This document shows positions 1 through 6,814 of a stretch of 19,033 bases of DNA, piece by piece. The translations under genes and the position numbers were made by a program. A model generated the notes under the pieces. The model searched no databases. It was given only the letters and a program-made list of their open reading frames with translations, and was not told the DNA's origin. Location: the NCBI GenBank assembly GCA_045578725.1, contig JAZNKS010000063.1, positions 1 through 19,033 of the forward strand, in the 5' to 3' direction. The first letter of the stretch is position 1; every line of letters starts with the position of its first letter. The DNA comes from Flemingiibacterium sp045578725 (GTDB lineage: Bacteria; Bacillota; Clostridia; Oscillospirales; CAG-272).

Positions 1-1045
1 GGATGGCGTTCTTGTTGACGGTAATATAGACCTCATCCAGCTGCTTTTCCAGCTGCTTGCCGGTGATGCCCATGTTGCGCAGATCGAGCAGCATCAGATG
101 GTTGTCGGTGCCGCCGGATACCAGATTGAAGCCCTCTGCGACCAGAGAGTCGGCCAGAACCTTCGCATTCTTGACAATCTGCTCCTGATAAGCCTTGAAT
201 TCGGGCTTGAGTGCTTCGCCGAAGCAAACCGCCTTGGAGGCGATAACGTGCATCAGCGGGCCGCCCTGCGTGCCGGGGAATACAGCCTTGTTGATGGCTT
301 TGGCAAGCTCCTCACGGCAGAGGATCATGCCGCCGCGGGGGCCGCGGAGGGTCTTGTGGGTTGTGGTGGTGACGATGTCGGCATAGGGAACCGGATTGGG
401 ATGCAGACCGGCGGCAACAAGACCGGCGATGTGCGCCATGTCCACCATAAGATAAGCACCGACACTCTTGGCAATCTGCGAGAGACGCTCGAAATCGATG
501 ATGCGGGGGTATGCCGATGCGCCGGCAACAATCAGCTTCGGCTTGTTTTCCTTGGCGAGGAATTCTACCTTATCATAGTCAATGCGGCCGGTGTCATCGT
601 CAACGCCGTAGGGAACGAAGTTGTACAGCATACCGGAGATGTTGACCGGACTGCCGTGGGTAAGGTGACCGCCGTGAGCAAGATTCATGCCGAGGACGGT
701 ATCGCCGGGCTTCAGGAGAGCCAGATAAACGGCGGTGTTGGCCTGCGCACCGGAGTGAGGCTGAACATTGGCGTGCTCGGCGCCGAACAGCTTCTTGGCG
801 CGCTCGATCGCGAGATTCTCGGCGATATCGACGCATTCGCAGCCGCCGTAGTACCGCTTTCCGGGATAGCCTTCGGCGTATTTATTGGTGAGAACGGTTC
901 CCATAGCGGCCATAACAGCGGGGGATACAACATTCTCGGATGCAATCAGCTCCAGTCCACGCTGGGCACGGGCATACTCTGCCTCCAGAGCGGCACCGAC
1001 CTCGGGGTCAACGGAACGGATGAAAGACATATTCTCTTTAATCAT
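1..1045 (-). CDS. glyA: Serine hydroxymethyltransferase, C-terminus cut off by window edge
   Basis: PLP enzyme that interconverts serine plus tetrahydrofolate with glycine plus methylene-tetrahydrofolate in the cytosol, the main source of one-carbon units. About 348 residues are visible; the family is usually 410-420, so roughly 65 C-terminal residues lie outside the window. The frame reads MIKENMSFIRSVDPEV at the start, then the family block LELIASENVVS, the YAEGYPGKRYYGG block and HSGAQAN. The PLP-lysine motif TTTTHKTLRGPRGG places the Schiff-base lysine at residue 231, close to the position known in E. coli. The ATG at 1045-1043 was chosen because TAAAGGAG (1063-1056, minus) lies about ten bases upstream; an internal ATG at 1030 has no such site. 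It has its own promoter and is divergent from the minD-like gene. Identification is very secure. Confidence 0.97.
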   Translation of the reverse strand, partial: MIKENMSFIRSVDPEVGAALEAEYARAQRGLELIASENVVSPAVMAAMGTVLTNKYAEGYPGKRYYGGCECVDIAENLAIERAKKLFGAEHANVQPHSGAQANTAVYLALLKPGDTVLGMNLAHGGHLTHGSPVNISGMLYNFVPYGVDDDTGRIDYDKVEFLAKENKPKLIVAGASAYPRIIDFERLSQIAKSVGAYLMVDMAHIAGLVAAGLHPNPVPYADIVTTTTHKTLRGPRGGMILCREELAKAINKAVFPGTQGGPLMHVIASKAVCFGEALKPEFKAYQEQIVKNAKVLADSLVAEGFNLVSGGTDNHLMLLDLRNMGITGKQLEKQLDEVYITVNKNAI

Positions 1046-1085
1046 TTTGGATATACTCCTTTAGTGAATTATTATGTTAACTTTT

Positions 1086-1114
1086 ATTATACATGATTGG
1101 AAGCAAAAATACAA
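1086..1114 (-). promoter_or_regulatory. Sigma-A type promoter of glyA
   Basis: Read on the minus strand, TTGTAT (1114-1109) and TATAAT (1091-1086) are separated by exactly 17 bases. The implied start lies near 1079, giving a leader of only about 35 bases before the glyA ATG, too short for a riboswitch. Confidence 0.75.
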
Positions 1115-1204
1115 TAGAATTTTGTAAATTTATCGTTTATTCGGCTTTTTTTCTGCAGATTGAGCGAATGACACGGCATTTTGCGGGGCTTGCACCGATA
1201 AATT

Positions 1205-1211
1205 TGTCGAA
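1205..1211 (+). promoter_or_regulatory. Candidate Spo0A box
   Basis: TGTCGAA is an exact match to the core 0A box. It lies in the 390-base gap between glyA and the minD-like gene, 44 bases upstream of the -35 element at 1255. A seven-base word is expected about twice by chance in a window this size on both strands, so the match alone is weak. The rest of 1115-1254 is AT-rich and shows no other feature I can name. Confidence 0.25.
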
Positions 1212-1254
1212 AGTGTAAAATCTCAAAAAAACCAAGAAAATTTCGTTTGTACTA

Positions 1255-1284
1255 TTGACAGAAACCACAAATTCATGGTAAAAT
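1255..1284 (+). promoter_or_regulatory. Sigma-A type promoter of the minD-like gene
   Basis: A perfect TTGACA (1255-1260) is followed after 18 bases by TAAAAT (1279-1284). The implied start near 1291 gives an untranslated leader of about 145 bases, long enough for leader control. Confidence 0.7.
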
Positions 1285-1389
1285 AAATATGATACATTAG
1301 CGAAACTGTTACTTGCACCAAATGCACTTCCGGGCGCGGCAAAAACTTGTTCCAATTTCACTTTTTTGATGGTTCGGACGGTGCGGATG

Positions 1390-1432
1390 TCTGCTTTTCG
1401 GGGCCGCTGATATATTATGTACGGAAAGCAGA
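1390..1432 (+). promoter_or_regulatory. Hairpin covering the ribosome site of the minD-like gene
   Basis: TCTGCTTTTCG (1390-1400) can pair with CGGAAAGCAGA (1422-1432) over 11 base pairs with a single G-U pair and a 21-base loop. The 3' arm contains the only Shine-Dalgarno-like bases (GGAAAG, 1423-1428) ahead of the ATG at 1437, so the stem would hide the ribosome site. I see the pairing; a regulatory role is inferred. Confidence 0.5.
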
Positions 1433-1436
1433 GGTC

Positions 1437-2240
1437 ATGATCACGGCACGGACATTGTTAATAACTTCCTGCAAAGGCGGTGTTGGAAAATCCACCGCGG
1501 CGGCCAATCTGGCCATGGCCCTGGCAAAGCAGGGAAAAAAGGTTCTGCTTGCCGACTGCGATTTCGATATGCGCTGCCTTGACCTTGTTCTGGGTGTGGA
1601 AAACGAAATCCTCTACGATCTGTACGATACAGCCAAAAAAAGAGTGCCTGTCGAACAGGCTATGCTGCGCGATGAGCGCTCGGAGAATCTCTGGTTCCTT
1701 GCCGCACCGTTCAAGGGCGGAGCGGAAATTACATCGGAGGAATTCCGGCGCGTTATCGGGGATGCCAGACAACAGATTGCCTTTGATTACATCCTGCTGG
1801 ATACACCGGGATCGCTGGGAGTGCCGATGGTGCTCGGCTCCAAGGTAGCCGACGGCGCGATCATCGTCGCCTCGCATCAGCCGTCCAGCATACGGGCAGC
1901 CGGTCAGACCGGCGAGTTCCTTGCACGGAACCGGGTGCCGGATCAGCGGCTGCTGATCAACAGCTTCGACTTCGGCGGAGCCGTGGAAGGGCATCGGCCG
2001 GGCATTACGGAAATTATCGACCGTTCGTTTATCCAGCTTTGCGGTATCGTTCCGTATGAGCGGGAGCTGATGGTAGCGGCGGAAACCGGCAAGCTGGCCT
2101 GTGAGCTGAAGCAATCCAATGCGGCGGCGGCATTTGACAATATTGCCTCCCGCCTGTCCGGGCGATACATACCTCTGTTCGACGGATTCCGCGGCTCGAA
2201 GGTCAAACGGCAGATCCGTCAGCTGCTCCAGCGCATCTGA
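1437..2240 (+). CDS. minD: MinD-type membrane-associated ATPase
   Basis: A P-loop ATPase of the MinD/ParA family, 267 residues from the ATG at 1437, which matches the usual MinD length. The deviant Walker A motif KGGVGKST is at residues 13-20, the switch region with ADCDFDMRCLDLVLG at 39-53, and Walker B (DYILLDTPG) near 117-125. The tail (about 253-267: KVKRQIRQLLQRI) is a basic amphipathic helix, as in the MinD membrane-targeting sequence. MinD dimers bind the membrane and recruit the division inhibitor MinC. The frame stays open upstream to an ATG at 1347, but that extension has no family similarity and lacks a ribosome site; GGAAAG at 1423-1428 sits eight bases before the chosen start. 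No minC or minE is in the window. Downstream is an mgsA-like gene, a pairing known from clostridial min loci. It could instead be another ParA-like ATPase. Confidence 0.8.
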   Translation: MITARTLLITSCKGGVGKSTAAANLAMALAKQGKKVLLADCDFDMRCLDLVLGVENEILYDLYDTAKKRVPVEQAMLRDERSENLWFLAAPFKGGAEITSEEFRRVIGDARQQIAFDYILLDTPGSLGVPMVLGSKVADGAIIVASHQPSSIRAAGQTGEFLARNRVPDQRLLINSFDFGGAVEGHRPGITEIIDRSFIQLCGIVPYERELMVAAETGKLACELKQSNAAAAFDNIASRLSGRYIPLFDGFRGSKVKRQIRQLLQRI

Positions 2241-2292
2241 CACAACCGAAAAAAATTAGTGAACAATTCATTTGAGAAAGGGATAGATATAA

Positions 2293-2721
2293 ATGGACAT
2301 CGCAATTATCGCGGACGATAAGAAAAAAGAACTTATGACCCAATTCTGCATAGCCTACTGCGGTATCCTCTGCAAGCATCGCCTCTGTGCCACCGACATT
2401 ACGGGAAAATATATTGCGGAAGCTACGGGACTGAGAATTGAACGGGTTCTGTCCGGCTCACACGGCGGTACCCAGCAGATTGCTTCGCGCGTCGCCTACA
2501 ACGAGGTTGACCTCCTGATCTATTTCCGTGACACTTCAAAGGAACTGGTATACAATGAAGAAGAGCAGAATCTTCTTCGGATGTGTGACGTCTACAACAT
2601 CCCGGTTGCCACCAATATTGCAACGGCGGAAGTGCTTGTCGGAGCGCTGGATGACGGCGGGCTTGATTGGCGCGACATCGTCAATCCCAAGTCCGAATAC
2701 AATCGGAAGAACCGCGGCTGA
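2293..2721 (+). CDS. Methylglyoxal-synthase-like protein with degenerate active site
   Basis: 142 residues that align end to end with MgsA, the enzyme converting dihydroxyacetone phosphate to methylglyoxal and phosphate. Fold landmarks are kept: IAIIADDKKK (3-12), EATGLRIERVLSG (43-55), LLRMCDVYNIPVATN (94-108). Using E. coli numbering, however, His19 is Asp8, the catalytic base Asp71 (normally GGDQQ) is Thr60 in GGTQQ, His98 is Tyr87 and Asp101 is Glu90; only Asp91 (Asp80) remains. The GTTG phosphate loop reads DITG. I therefore think it does not make methylglyoxal and may bind a ligand or protein instead. The ribosome site is AGAAAGGG before the ATG at 2293; the minD-like gene ends 52 bases upstream and the two probably share a transcript. 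No frameshift or stop suggests decay. Confidence 0.8.
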   Translation: MDIAIIADDKKKELMTQFCIAYCGILCKHRLCATDITGKYIAEATGLRIERVLSGSHGGTQQIASRVAYNEVDLLIYFRDTSKELVYNEEEQNLLRMCDVYNIPVATNIATAEVLVGALDDGGLDWRDIVNPKSEYNRKNRG

Positions 2722-2746
2722 GAGCGGGGCATATCCAAGCAGACAA

Positions 2747-2781
2747 CGGCACCCGGAGGATGTCCGGGTGCCGATATTTTT
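2747..2781 (+). terminator. Rho-independent terminator after the mgsA-like gene
   Basis: Perfect 11-base-pair stem CGGCACCCGGA (2747-2757) with TCCGGGTGCCG (2763-2773), a five-base loop, then ATATTTTTA. It separates the minD/mgsA unit from nfnAB. Confidence 0.9.
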
Positions 2782-2836
2782 ACCGGGCGGCAGGCGCTGG
2801 TAATGCCGCCGCACCAAGTCAGAAGGAGTACATCGT

Positions 2837-3679
2837 ATGTACAGAATTGTATCCAAGCGGATCCTGAATCCGACGGTTACCATGATGGAAATCGAAGCGC
2901 CGTTTGTTGCGGCAAAGGCCAAAGCCGGTCAGTTCATCATTCTCCGTGTCCATGAGGACGGGGAGCGGATTCCGCTGACGATCGCGGGCTATGACCGCGT
3001 ATCGGGAACCGTAACGATCATCTTCCAGGTTGTCGGCGCGACAACCGAGCGGCTGAACCGGAAGGAAGCCGGTGAATTCATCACGGATTTTGTCGGCCCG
3101 CTGGGAAATCCCACCGAAATTGAAGGCCTGAAGAAGGTCTGCATTGTCGGTGGAGGCGTTGGCTGTGCCATCGCTCTGCCTGTCGCCCGCGCCCTTTCGG
3201 AGGCCGGCTGTGAGGTGACCTCCGTCATCGGTTTCCGCTCGAAGGAGCTGGTGATTCTGGAGGAGGAATTCCGGGCGGTATCCAAAGAGCTGCACGTTAT
3301 GACCGATGACGGCTCGTGGGGCCGGCAGGGTAATGTCTGCGTTCCGCTGAACGAAATGTTTGCCGCAGGCGAACGTTTCGACCGGATCATCACCATTGGT
3401 CCGCTGATTATGATGAAGTTTGTTGTCGAGGCATCCCGCCCGACGGGAATTCCCTGTATTGTTTCGATGAATCCGATCATGATTGACGGCACCGGAATGT
3501 GCGGCGGATGCCGTCTTACCGTCGGCGGCAAGACGAAATTTGCCTGCGTGGACGGTCCGGAATTTGACGGTTATGAGGTTGATTTTGATGCGGCGATGGA
3601 GCGCGGAGCCATGTTCCGCGATTTTGAGCGGCACGCATACGAAAAGACCTGCAATCTTTTCGGAAAGGAAGTAAAATAA
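2837..3679 (+). CDS. nfnA: NfnA: ferredoxin-NADP oxidoreductase subunit alpha
   Basis: 280-residue flavoprotein of the dihydroorotate dehydrogenase B electron-transfer family, also annotated as sulfide dehydrogenase subunit beta. With NfnB it forms the cytosolic electron-bifurcating transhydrogenase that couples NADH and reduced ferredoxin to NADP. The FAD-binding barrel is N-terminal (ERIPLTIAGYD near residues 44-54), followed by the NAD-binding motif VCIVGGGVGCAIALPVA. The C-terminal [2Fe-2S] site shows Cys222, Cys225 and Cys237 with Asp217 just before (DGTGMCGGC), matching the three-Cys/one-Asp ligation known for NfnA. The ATG at 2837 follows AGAAGGAG (2821-2828). The stop overlaps the nfnB start by one base (TAATG). 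No promoter is obvious in the 55 bases between the preceding terminator and this gene. Confidence 0.9.
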   Translation: MYRIVSKRILNPTVTMMEIEAPFVAAKAKAGQFIILRVHEDGERIPLTIAGYDRVSGTVTIIFQVVGATTERLNRKEAGEFITDFVGPLGNPTEIEGLKKVCIVGGGVGCAIALPVARALSEAGCEVTSVIGFRSKELVILEEEFRAVSKELHVMTDDGSWGRQGNVCVPLNEMFAAGERFDRIITIGPLIMMKFVVEASRPTGIPCIVSMNPIMIDGTGMCGGCRLTVGGKTKFACVDGPEFDGYEVDFDAAMERGAMFRDFERHAYEKTCNLFGKEVK

Positions 3680-5094
3680 TGGCGGATCTGTCGCTCAAAA
3701 AGAATCCGATGCCTCTGCAGGCACCCGATGTCCGCATCGGCAATTTTGATGAGGTTGCGACCGGCTATTCCCAGGCGGACGCACTCCGGGAGGCGGAGCG
3801 CTGTCTGAACTGCAGGCATATGCCCTGTGTGGCCGGCTGTCCGGTCAATATCCATATCCCCGCCTTTATCGGAAAGATCCGTGAAGGTGATTTTGAGGGG
3901 GCTTATCAGATTATCGCACGTTCCTCGGCTCTGCCCGCCGTCTGCGGCCGCGTATGTCCGCAGGAAACGCAGTGCGAAGCCAAATGCGTCCGCGGAATCA
4001 AGGGCGAGCCGGTGGGAATCGGCTATTTGGAGCGCTTTGTCGCCGATTGGCACAATACGCACAGCGAGGGGGCATCGGCCCCTGCCGCGCCGAACGGACA
4101 CAAGGCGGCGATTGTCGGCTCCGGCCCGGCCGGTCTTACCTGCGCAGGCGATCTGGCAAGGCTCGGCTATTCGGTCACGGTCTTCGAGGCTCTGCATACG
4201 GCAGGCGGCGTGCTGGTCTACGGCATTCCGGAATTCCGTCTTCCCAAGGAAATTGTCCGCAAGGAAGTGGAAAACCTCAAGGCAATGGGTGTTGAGATTC
4301 AGACCAACATGGTCATCGGCAAAACGCTGACGGTCGATGAGCTGTTTGAGATGGGCTATGAGGCGGTCTTCATCGGCTCGGGTGCCGGTCTGCCCAGCTT
4401 TATGAACATTCCCGGCGAGGGCTTCAAGGGTGTGTATTCTGCCAATGAATTTCTGACCCGGAGCAATCTGATGAAGGCCTACAATCCGGAGTCGGATACC
4501 CCGGTTTCCCGCGGCGGCCGTGTTGCCGTTGTCGGCGGCGGAAACGTTGCGATGGATGCGGCCCGCACGGCTCTTCGTCTGGGGGCCGAAAAGGTCTATA
4601 TCATCTACCGCCGCTCGATGGAAGAGCTTCCCGCACGACGGGAAGAGGTTGAGCACGCGATCGAGGAGGGCGTGGAATTCCGCCTTCTCAACAATCCTGT
4701 GGAGATTCTCGGCTACCGCAATCCCGATGACCGGCGCGATCCGAAGAACGGCTGCGTGACGGGGATCCGCTGTCAGGCAATGGAGCTCGGCACGCCGGAT
4801 GAAAAGGGACGACGTCGTCCGATCCCGGTAGAAGGAAGCGAATTCACGCTGGATGTGGATACGGTCATCATGGCGATCGGAACAACACCGAATCCGCTGA
4901 TCAAAGCGACAACACAGGGGCTGGATGTCAATCCGCGCGGCGGCATTATCGCCGAGGCGGAAACGGGTGCGACCTCGAAGCCGGGCGTATTTGCCGGCGG
5001 CGATGCCGTGACCGGTGCTGCCACCGTTATTTCGGCGATGGGTGCCGGAAAAGCGGCGGCGCGCGGCATCGATGCGTATCTGATGGGAAAATAA
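3679..5094 (+). CDS. nfnB: NfnB: glutamate-synthase small-chain-like flavoprotein
   Basis: 471-residue partner of NfnA, in the family of the NADPH-dependent glutamate synthase small chain (often labelled gltA or gltD). The N-terminal ferredoxin-like part carries two [4Fe-4S] sites: Cys42, 45, 50, 54 and Cys89, 93, 99, 103 (CGRVCPQETQCEAKC). Then come an FAD motif (AIVGSGPAGLTCAGDLA, about 143-159) and an NADPH motif (VAVVGGGNVAMDAARTALRLG, about 281-300), and near the C-terminus the FAD motif GVFAGGDAVTGAATV. No large glutamate synthase subunit is present, and the immediate NfnA neighbour makes NfnB more likely than a true GOGAT small chain. In an anaerobe the complex balances NADPH, NADH and reduced ferredoxin pools, the last being the co-substrate of IorAB further along the window. 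Confidence 0.9.
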   Translation: MADLSLKKNPMPLQAPDVRIGNFDEVATGYSQADALREAERCLNCRHMPCVAGCPVNIHIPAFIGKIREGDFEGAYQIIARSSALPAVCGRVCPQETQCEAKCVRGIKGEPVGIGYLERFVADWHNTHSEGASAPAAPNGHKAAIVGSGPAGLTCAGDLARLGYSVTVFEALHTAGGVLVYGIPEFRLPKEIVRKEVENLKAMGVEIQTNMVIGKTLTVDELFEMGYEAVFIGSGAGLPSFMNIPGEGFKGVYSANEFLTRSNLMKAYNPESDTPVSRGGRVAVVGGGNVAMDAARTALRLGAEKVYIIYRRSMEELPARREEVEHAIEEGVEFRLLNNPVEILGYRNPDDRRDPKNGCVTGIRCQAMELGTPDEKGRRRPIPVEGSEFTLDVDTVIMAIGTTPNPLIKATTQGLDVNPRGGIIAEAETGATSKPGVFAGGDAVTGAATVISAMGAGKAAARGIDAYLMGK

Positions 5095-5098
5095 ACAG

Positions 5099-5138
5099 AA
5101 AAAACAGCACGGTCTGCAGATGCGTACAGGCCGTGCTG
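5099..5138. terminator. Bidirectional terminator between nfnB and the anti-sigma gene
   Basis: CAGCACGGTCTG (5105-5116) pairs with CAGGCCGTGCTG (5127-5138), 12 base pairs including one G-U. Read on the minus strand the stem is followed by six T, a good tail for the convergent gene ending at 5147; on the plus strand the tail is weaker (ATTCTTATT). Confidence 0.8.
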
Positions 5139-5146
5139 ATTCTTAT

Positions 5147-6043
5147 TCAGGGGAGCGGGATTTCGATTCCGTCCACGGTGATGCTCCGGATTTCTCCGGG
5201 ATCGATAATCTGCGGGAACATTCCGTAAATCGGGGTGACATCCCCGGCGGGGACATCGCCGATGAGCTGGTATTTCACAATGTCCGGCGATGAGCCGTCT
5301 TTCATAATGAGGCCAAAATCATCGATCCTGCGCAGCTCCCTTGGAAGTCCCTCGATATACAGAATTATGGAGGCGGGGGAGATCCAGACCGAGCGGACAA
5401 GGTAATCCTTCAGCGTGATGTCCAGCGGTACGGCTTTTGACAGATCCCGATAATTCAGCCGGAAGGAGAAGGACCAGGTATTGGATGAATAGGAGATGTA
5501 GTCCCTGCCGCCGCGGAAACCGAGGAATTCAAGGCCCATCTTCCGTCCGATCAGCTTTTTGTTGGAGGAGCGGATGTTGATCATCAGAGTCTGTGTCCGG
5601 GCTTCCTCATCCACATCGATGCACGCAAAGGTGTACCCGCCGTCCACATTTTTCAGAACGGGCCGGATATTGGTGCGGCAGTCGAGCGGGATTCCCTCGG
5701 AAAAATGCACCGTGGCAAGGATATAGACGGTATGGGTATCACCGAAGGCCTGCTCCATGGTGACGGTGATGCCGTCCGCGGTCTGGCTTTGCCCGATCAT
5801 GACAACGGCTTCGGACAGCTCATCGGCATTGTCGGAAATGCCGAGATAATGGCGCAGATCTTCGTTCCAGCCGAAATACCCGACAGCACAGGCGGCGCAG
5901 GTGAGAAGGAGAAGAGCCGCTAAAATCAAAAGGGCTCTGGTCAGCCGTCGGCGGGGGGCGGGATTTTGCCGGTAAGTGATCGCTTCCATCAGATAGTCAT
6001 CGCCTATCCGGCCGAGTGCTTCGGAGAACTGTGCGGTCTTCAA
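5147..6043 (-). CDS. Membrane protein coupled to the sigma factor, probable anti-sigma factor (DUF4179-like)
   Basis: 298 residues from a TTG at 6043-6041. That start overlaps the stop of the upstream sigma gene (TTGA) and follows AAAGGGGG eight bases away; an open frame continues to an ATG at 6169 but runs through the sigma gene and is not used. The protein has a short cytoplasmic head (1-33), an Arg-rich stretch (PRRR), one transmembrane helix (about 34-57), then a large exported beta-rich domain. This layout matches DUF4179-type proteins that Firmicutes often encode next to ECF-like sigma factors, where the head is thought to hold the sigma factor at the membrane. The family assignment is from memory of sequence style, and the anti-sigma role is inferred from position and topology. 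Confidence 0.7.
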   Translation of the reverse strand: MKTAQFSEALGRIGDDYLMEAITYRQNPAPRRRLTRALLILAALLLLTCAACAVGYFGWNEDLRHYLGISDNADELSEAVVMIGQSQTADGITVTMEQAFGDTHTVYILATVHFSEGIPLDCRTNIRPVLKNVDGGYTFACIDVDEEARTQTLMINIRSSNKKLIGRKMGLEFLGFRGGRDYISYSSNTWSFSFRLNYRDLSKAVPLDITLKDYLVRSVWISPASIILYIEGLPRELRRIDDFGLIMKDGSSPDIVKYQLIGDVPAGDVTPIYGMFPQIIDPGEIRSITVDGIEIPLP

Positions 6044-6597
6044 TTCAGAATCCCCCTTTCGGTCAGAAAGGCTTTCAGCTGTCTGCGGATCCGGGTGAGG
6101 CGGACGGATACATTCTTTTCGGTGAGACCGACCCGCCCGGCGATAACCCCGTAGGAATCGGCGAACCAATACCGCCGCAGAAAGATTACGCGGTTTTCGG
6201 GATCAAGGGTATCCAGAAATGCCTCGACGGTACGGACAAGCTCCTTTGCGGCGATTTCATCTTCGGGGGAGGAATCCGAAACCAGATATGGCTCCAGCTC
6301 CTCCAGCGCCTGCTCATAAAGGCTGTTTCGCTTCCGGGCACAGTTTTTTTCATAGCGCTTGATGGAAAGATTGCGCACAATCTTATACAGAAAGGCCGCC
6401 AATGGATCGGGTGTATGGGGCGGAATCGCATTCCAGAGCCCGAGATAGGAATCGTTGACGCATTCTTCCGCATCCTGCCGGTTGTGAAGAATATTGAGGG
6501 ACAGCCGGTGACAGCCGGGACCGTATTTTTTGTCGGTTTCTGCGATGGCCTGCTGTGAGCGCTCAAAGAACAGACGGATGATTTTCGCATCCTCCAT
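6040..6597 (-). CDS. ECF-type RNA polymerase sigma factor (sigma-70 family)
   Basis: 185 residues with the two-domain plan of ECF sigma factors. Region 2 (about 25-85) contains DAEECVNDSYLGLWNAIPP and AFLYKIVRNLSIKRYEK, which bind core polymerase and the -10 element. Region 4 (about 125-180) has LDPENRVIFLRRYWF and the helix-turn-helix SYGVIAGRVGLTEKNVSVRLTRIRRQL, which reads the -35 element. The ATG at 6597 follows a strong GGAGG. The downstream membrane protein starts within the stop codon, so both are made together. The 6598-6742 gap upstream shows no convincing ECF -35 (AAC type); a weak TTGTTT/GTTAAT pair is the best sigma-A candidate. Regulon and inducing signal cannot be told from this window. 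Confidence 0.9.
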   Translation of the reverse strand: MEDAKIIRLFFERSQQAIAETDKKYGPGCHRLSLNILHNRQDAEECVNDSYLGLWNAIPPHTPDPLAAFLYKIVRNLSIKRYEKNCARKRNSLYEQALEELEPYLVSDSSPEDEIAAKELVRTVEAFLDTLDPENRVIFLRRYWFADSYGVIAGRVGLTEKNVSVRLTRIRRQLKAFLTERGILN

Positions 6598-6745
6598 AAA
6601 ATATCGCCTCCTTTTCTATATATACTACGGATTAACCGGAAAAAGCTACAGGAAAACAAAATGTTTTTTGTTTTTCGCTGGAATCGGACCGAAAAAGCCG
6701 TAAAACTGCCGACAGCCTTCGCTCTTTCTCTCCTGTACCATCGTG

Positions 6746-6751
6746 TATAAT
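6746..6751 (+). promoter_or_regulatory. Probable -10 element of spoIIE
   Basis: TATAAT lies 63 bases before the spoIIE start. No good -35 is found at 16-18 bases; the nearest partial match (TTCGCT, 6718-6723) is 22 bases away. The B. subtilis spoIIE promoter is also sigma-A dependent with an abnormally long spacer and needs Spo0A. An imperfect 0A box on the minus strand (TGTCGGC, 6714-6708) lies about 30 bases upstream. Confidence 0.45.
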
Positions 6752-6762
6752 ATTGCCATACA

Positions 6763-6788
6763 CCGCCGCACGCGTGTGCACGCGGCGG
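6763..6788 (+). repeat. GC-rich hairpin at the 5' end of the spoIIE mRNA
   Basis: CCGCCGC (6763-6769) and GCGGCGG (6782-6788) form a seven-base-pair all-GC stem just after the expected transcription start. There is no T-tract, so it is not a terminator; it could stabilise the 5' end. Confidence 0.4.
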
Positions 6789-6814
6789 AGAATGTGCAAT
6801 GGGAGGACGTCAAT

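Noticed and set aside
1046..1085. Riboswitch (glycine, THF or SAM type) in front of glyA
   Set aside because: The predicted leader is only about 35 bases, too short for any known class.
98..1096. A 332-codon open frame on the plus strand over glyA
   Set aside because: The minus strand there encodes unmistakable serine hydroxymethyltransferase; the plus frame also runs across the glyA promoter.
1347..1436. N-terminal extension of the MinD-like protein by 30 residues
   Set aside because: MinD proteins begin just before the Walker A motif; the extension has no ribosome site and lies in the structured leader.
2741..2790. Terminator stem considered as an attenuator of nfnAB
   Set aside because: I found no alternative antiterminator pairing or leader motif; it reads as a plain end of the upstream unit.
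6743..6814. GTG start giving SpoIIE 24 extra residues
   Set aside because: It overlaps the TATAAT -10 element, has no Shine-Dalgarno sequence, and the ATG at 6815 has a good one.
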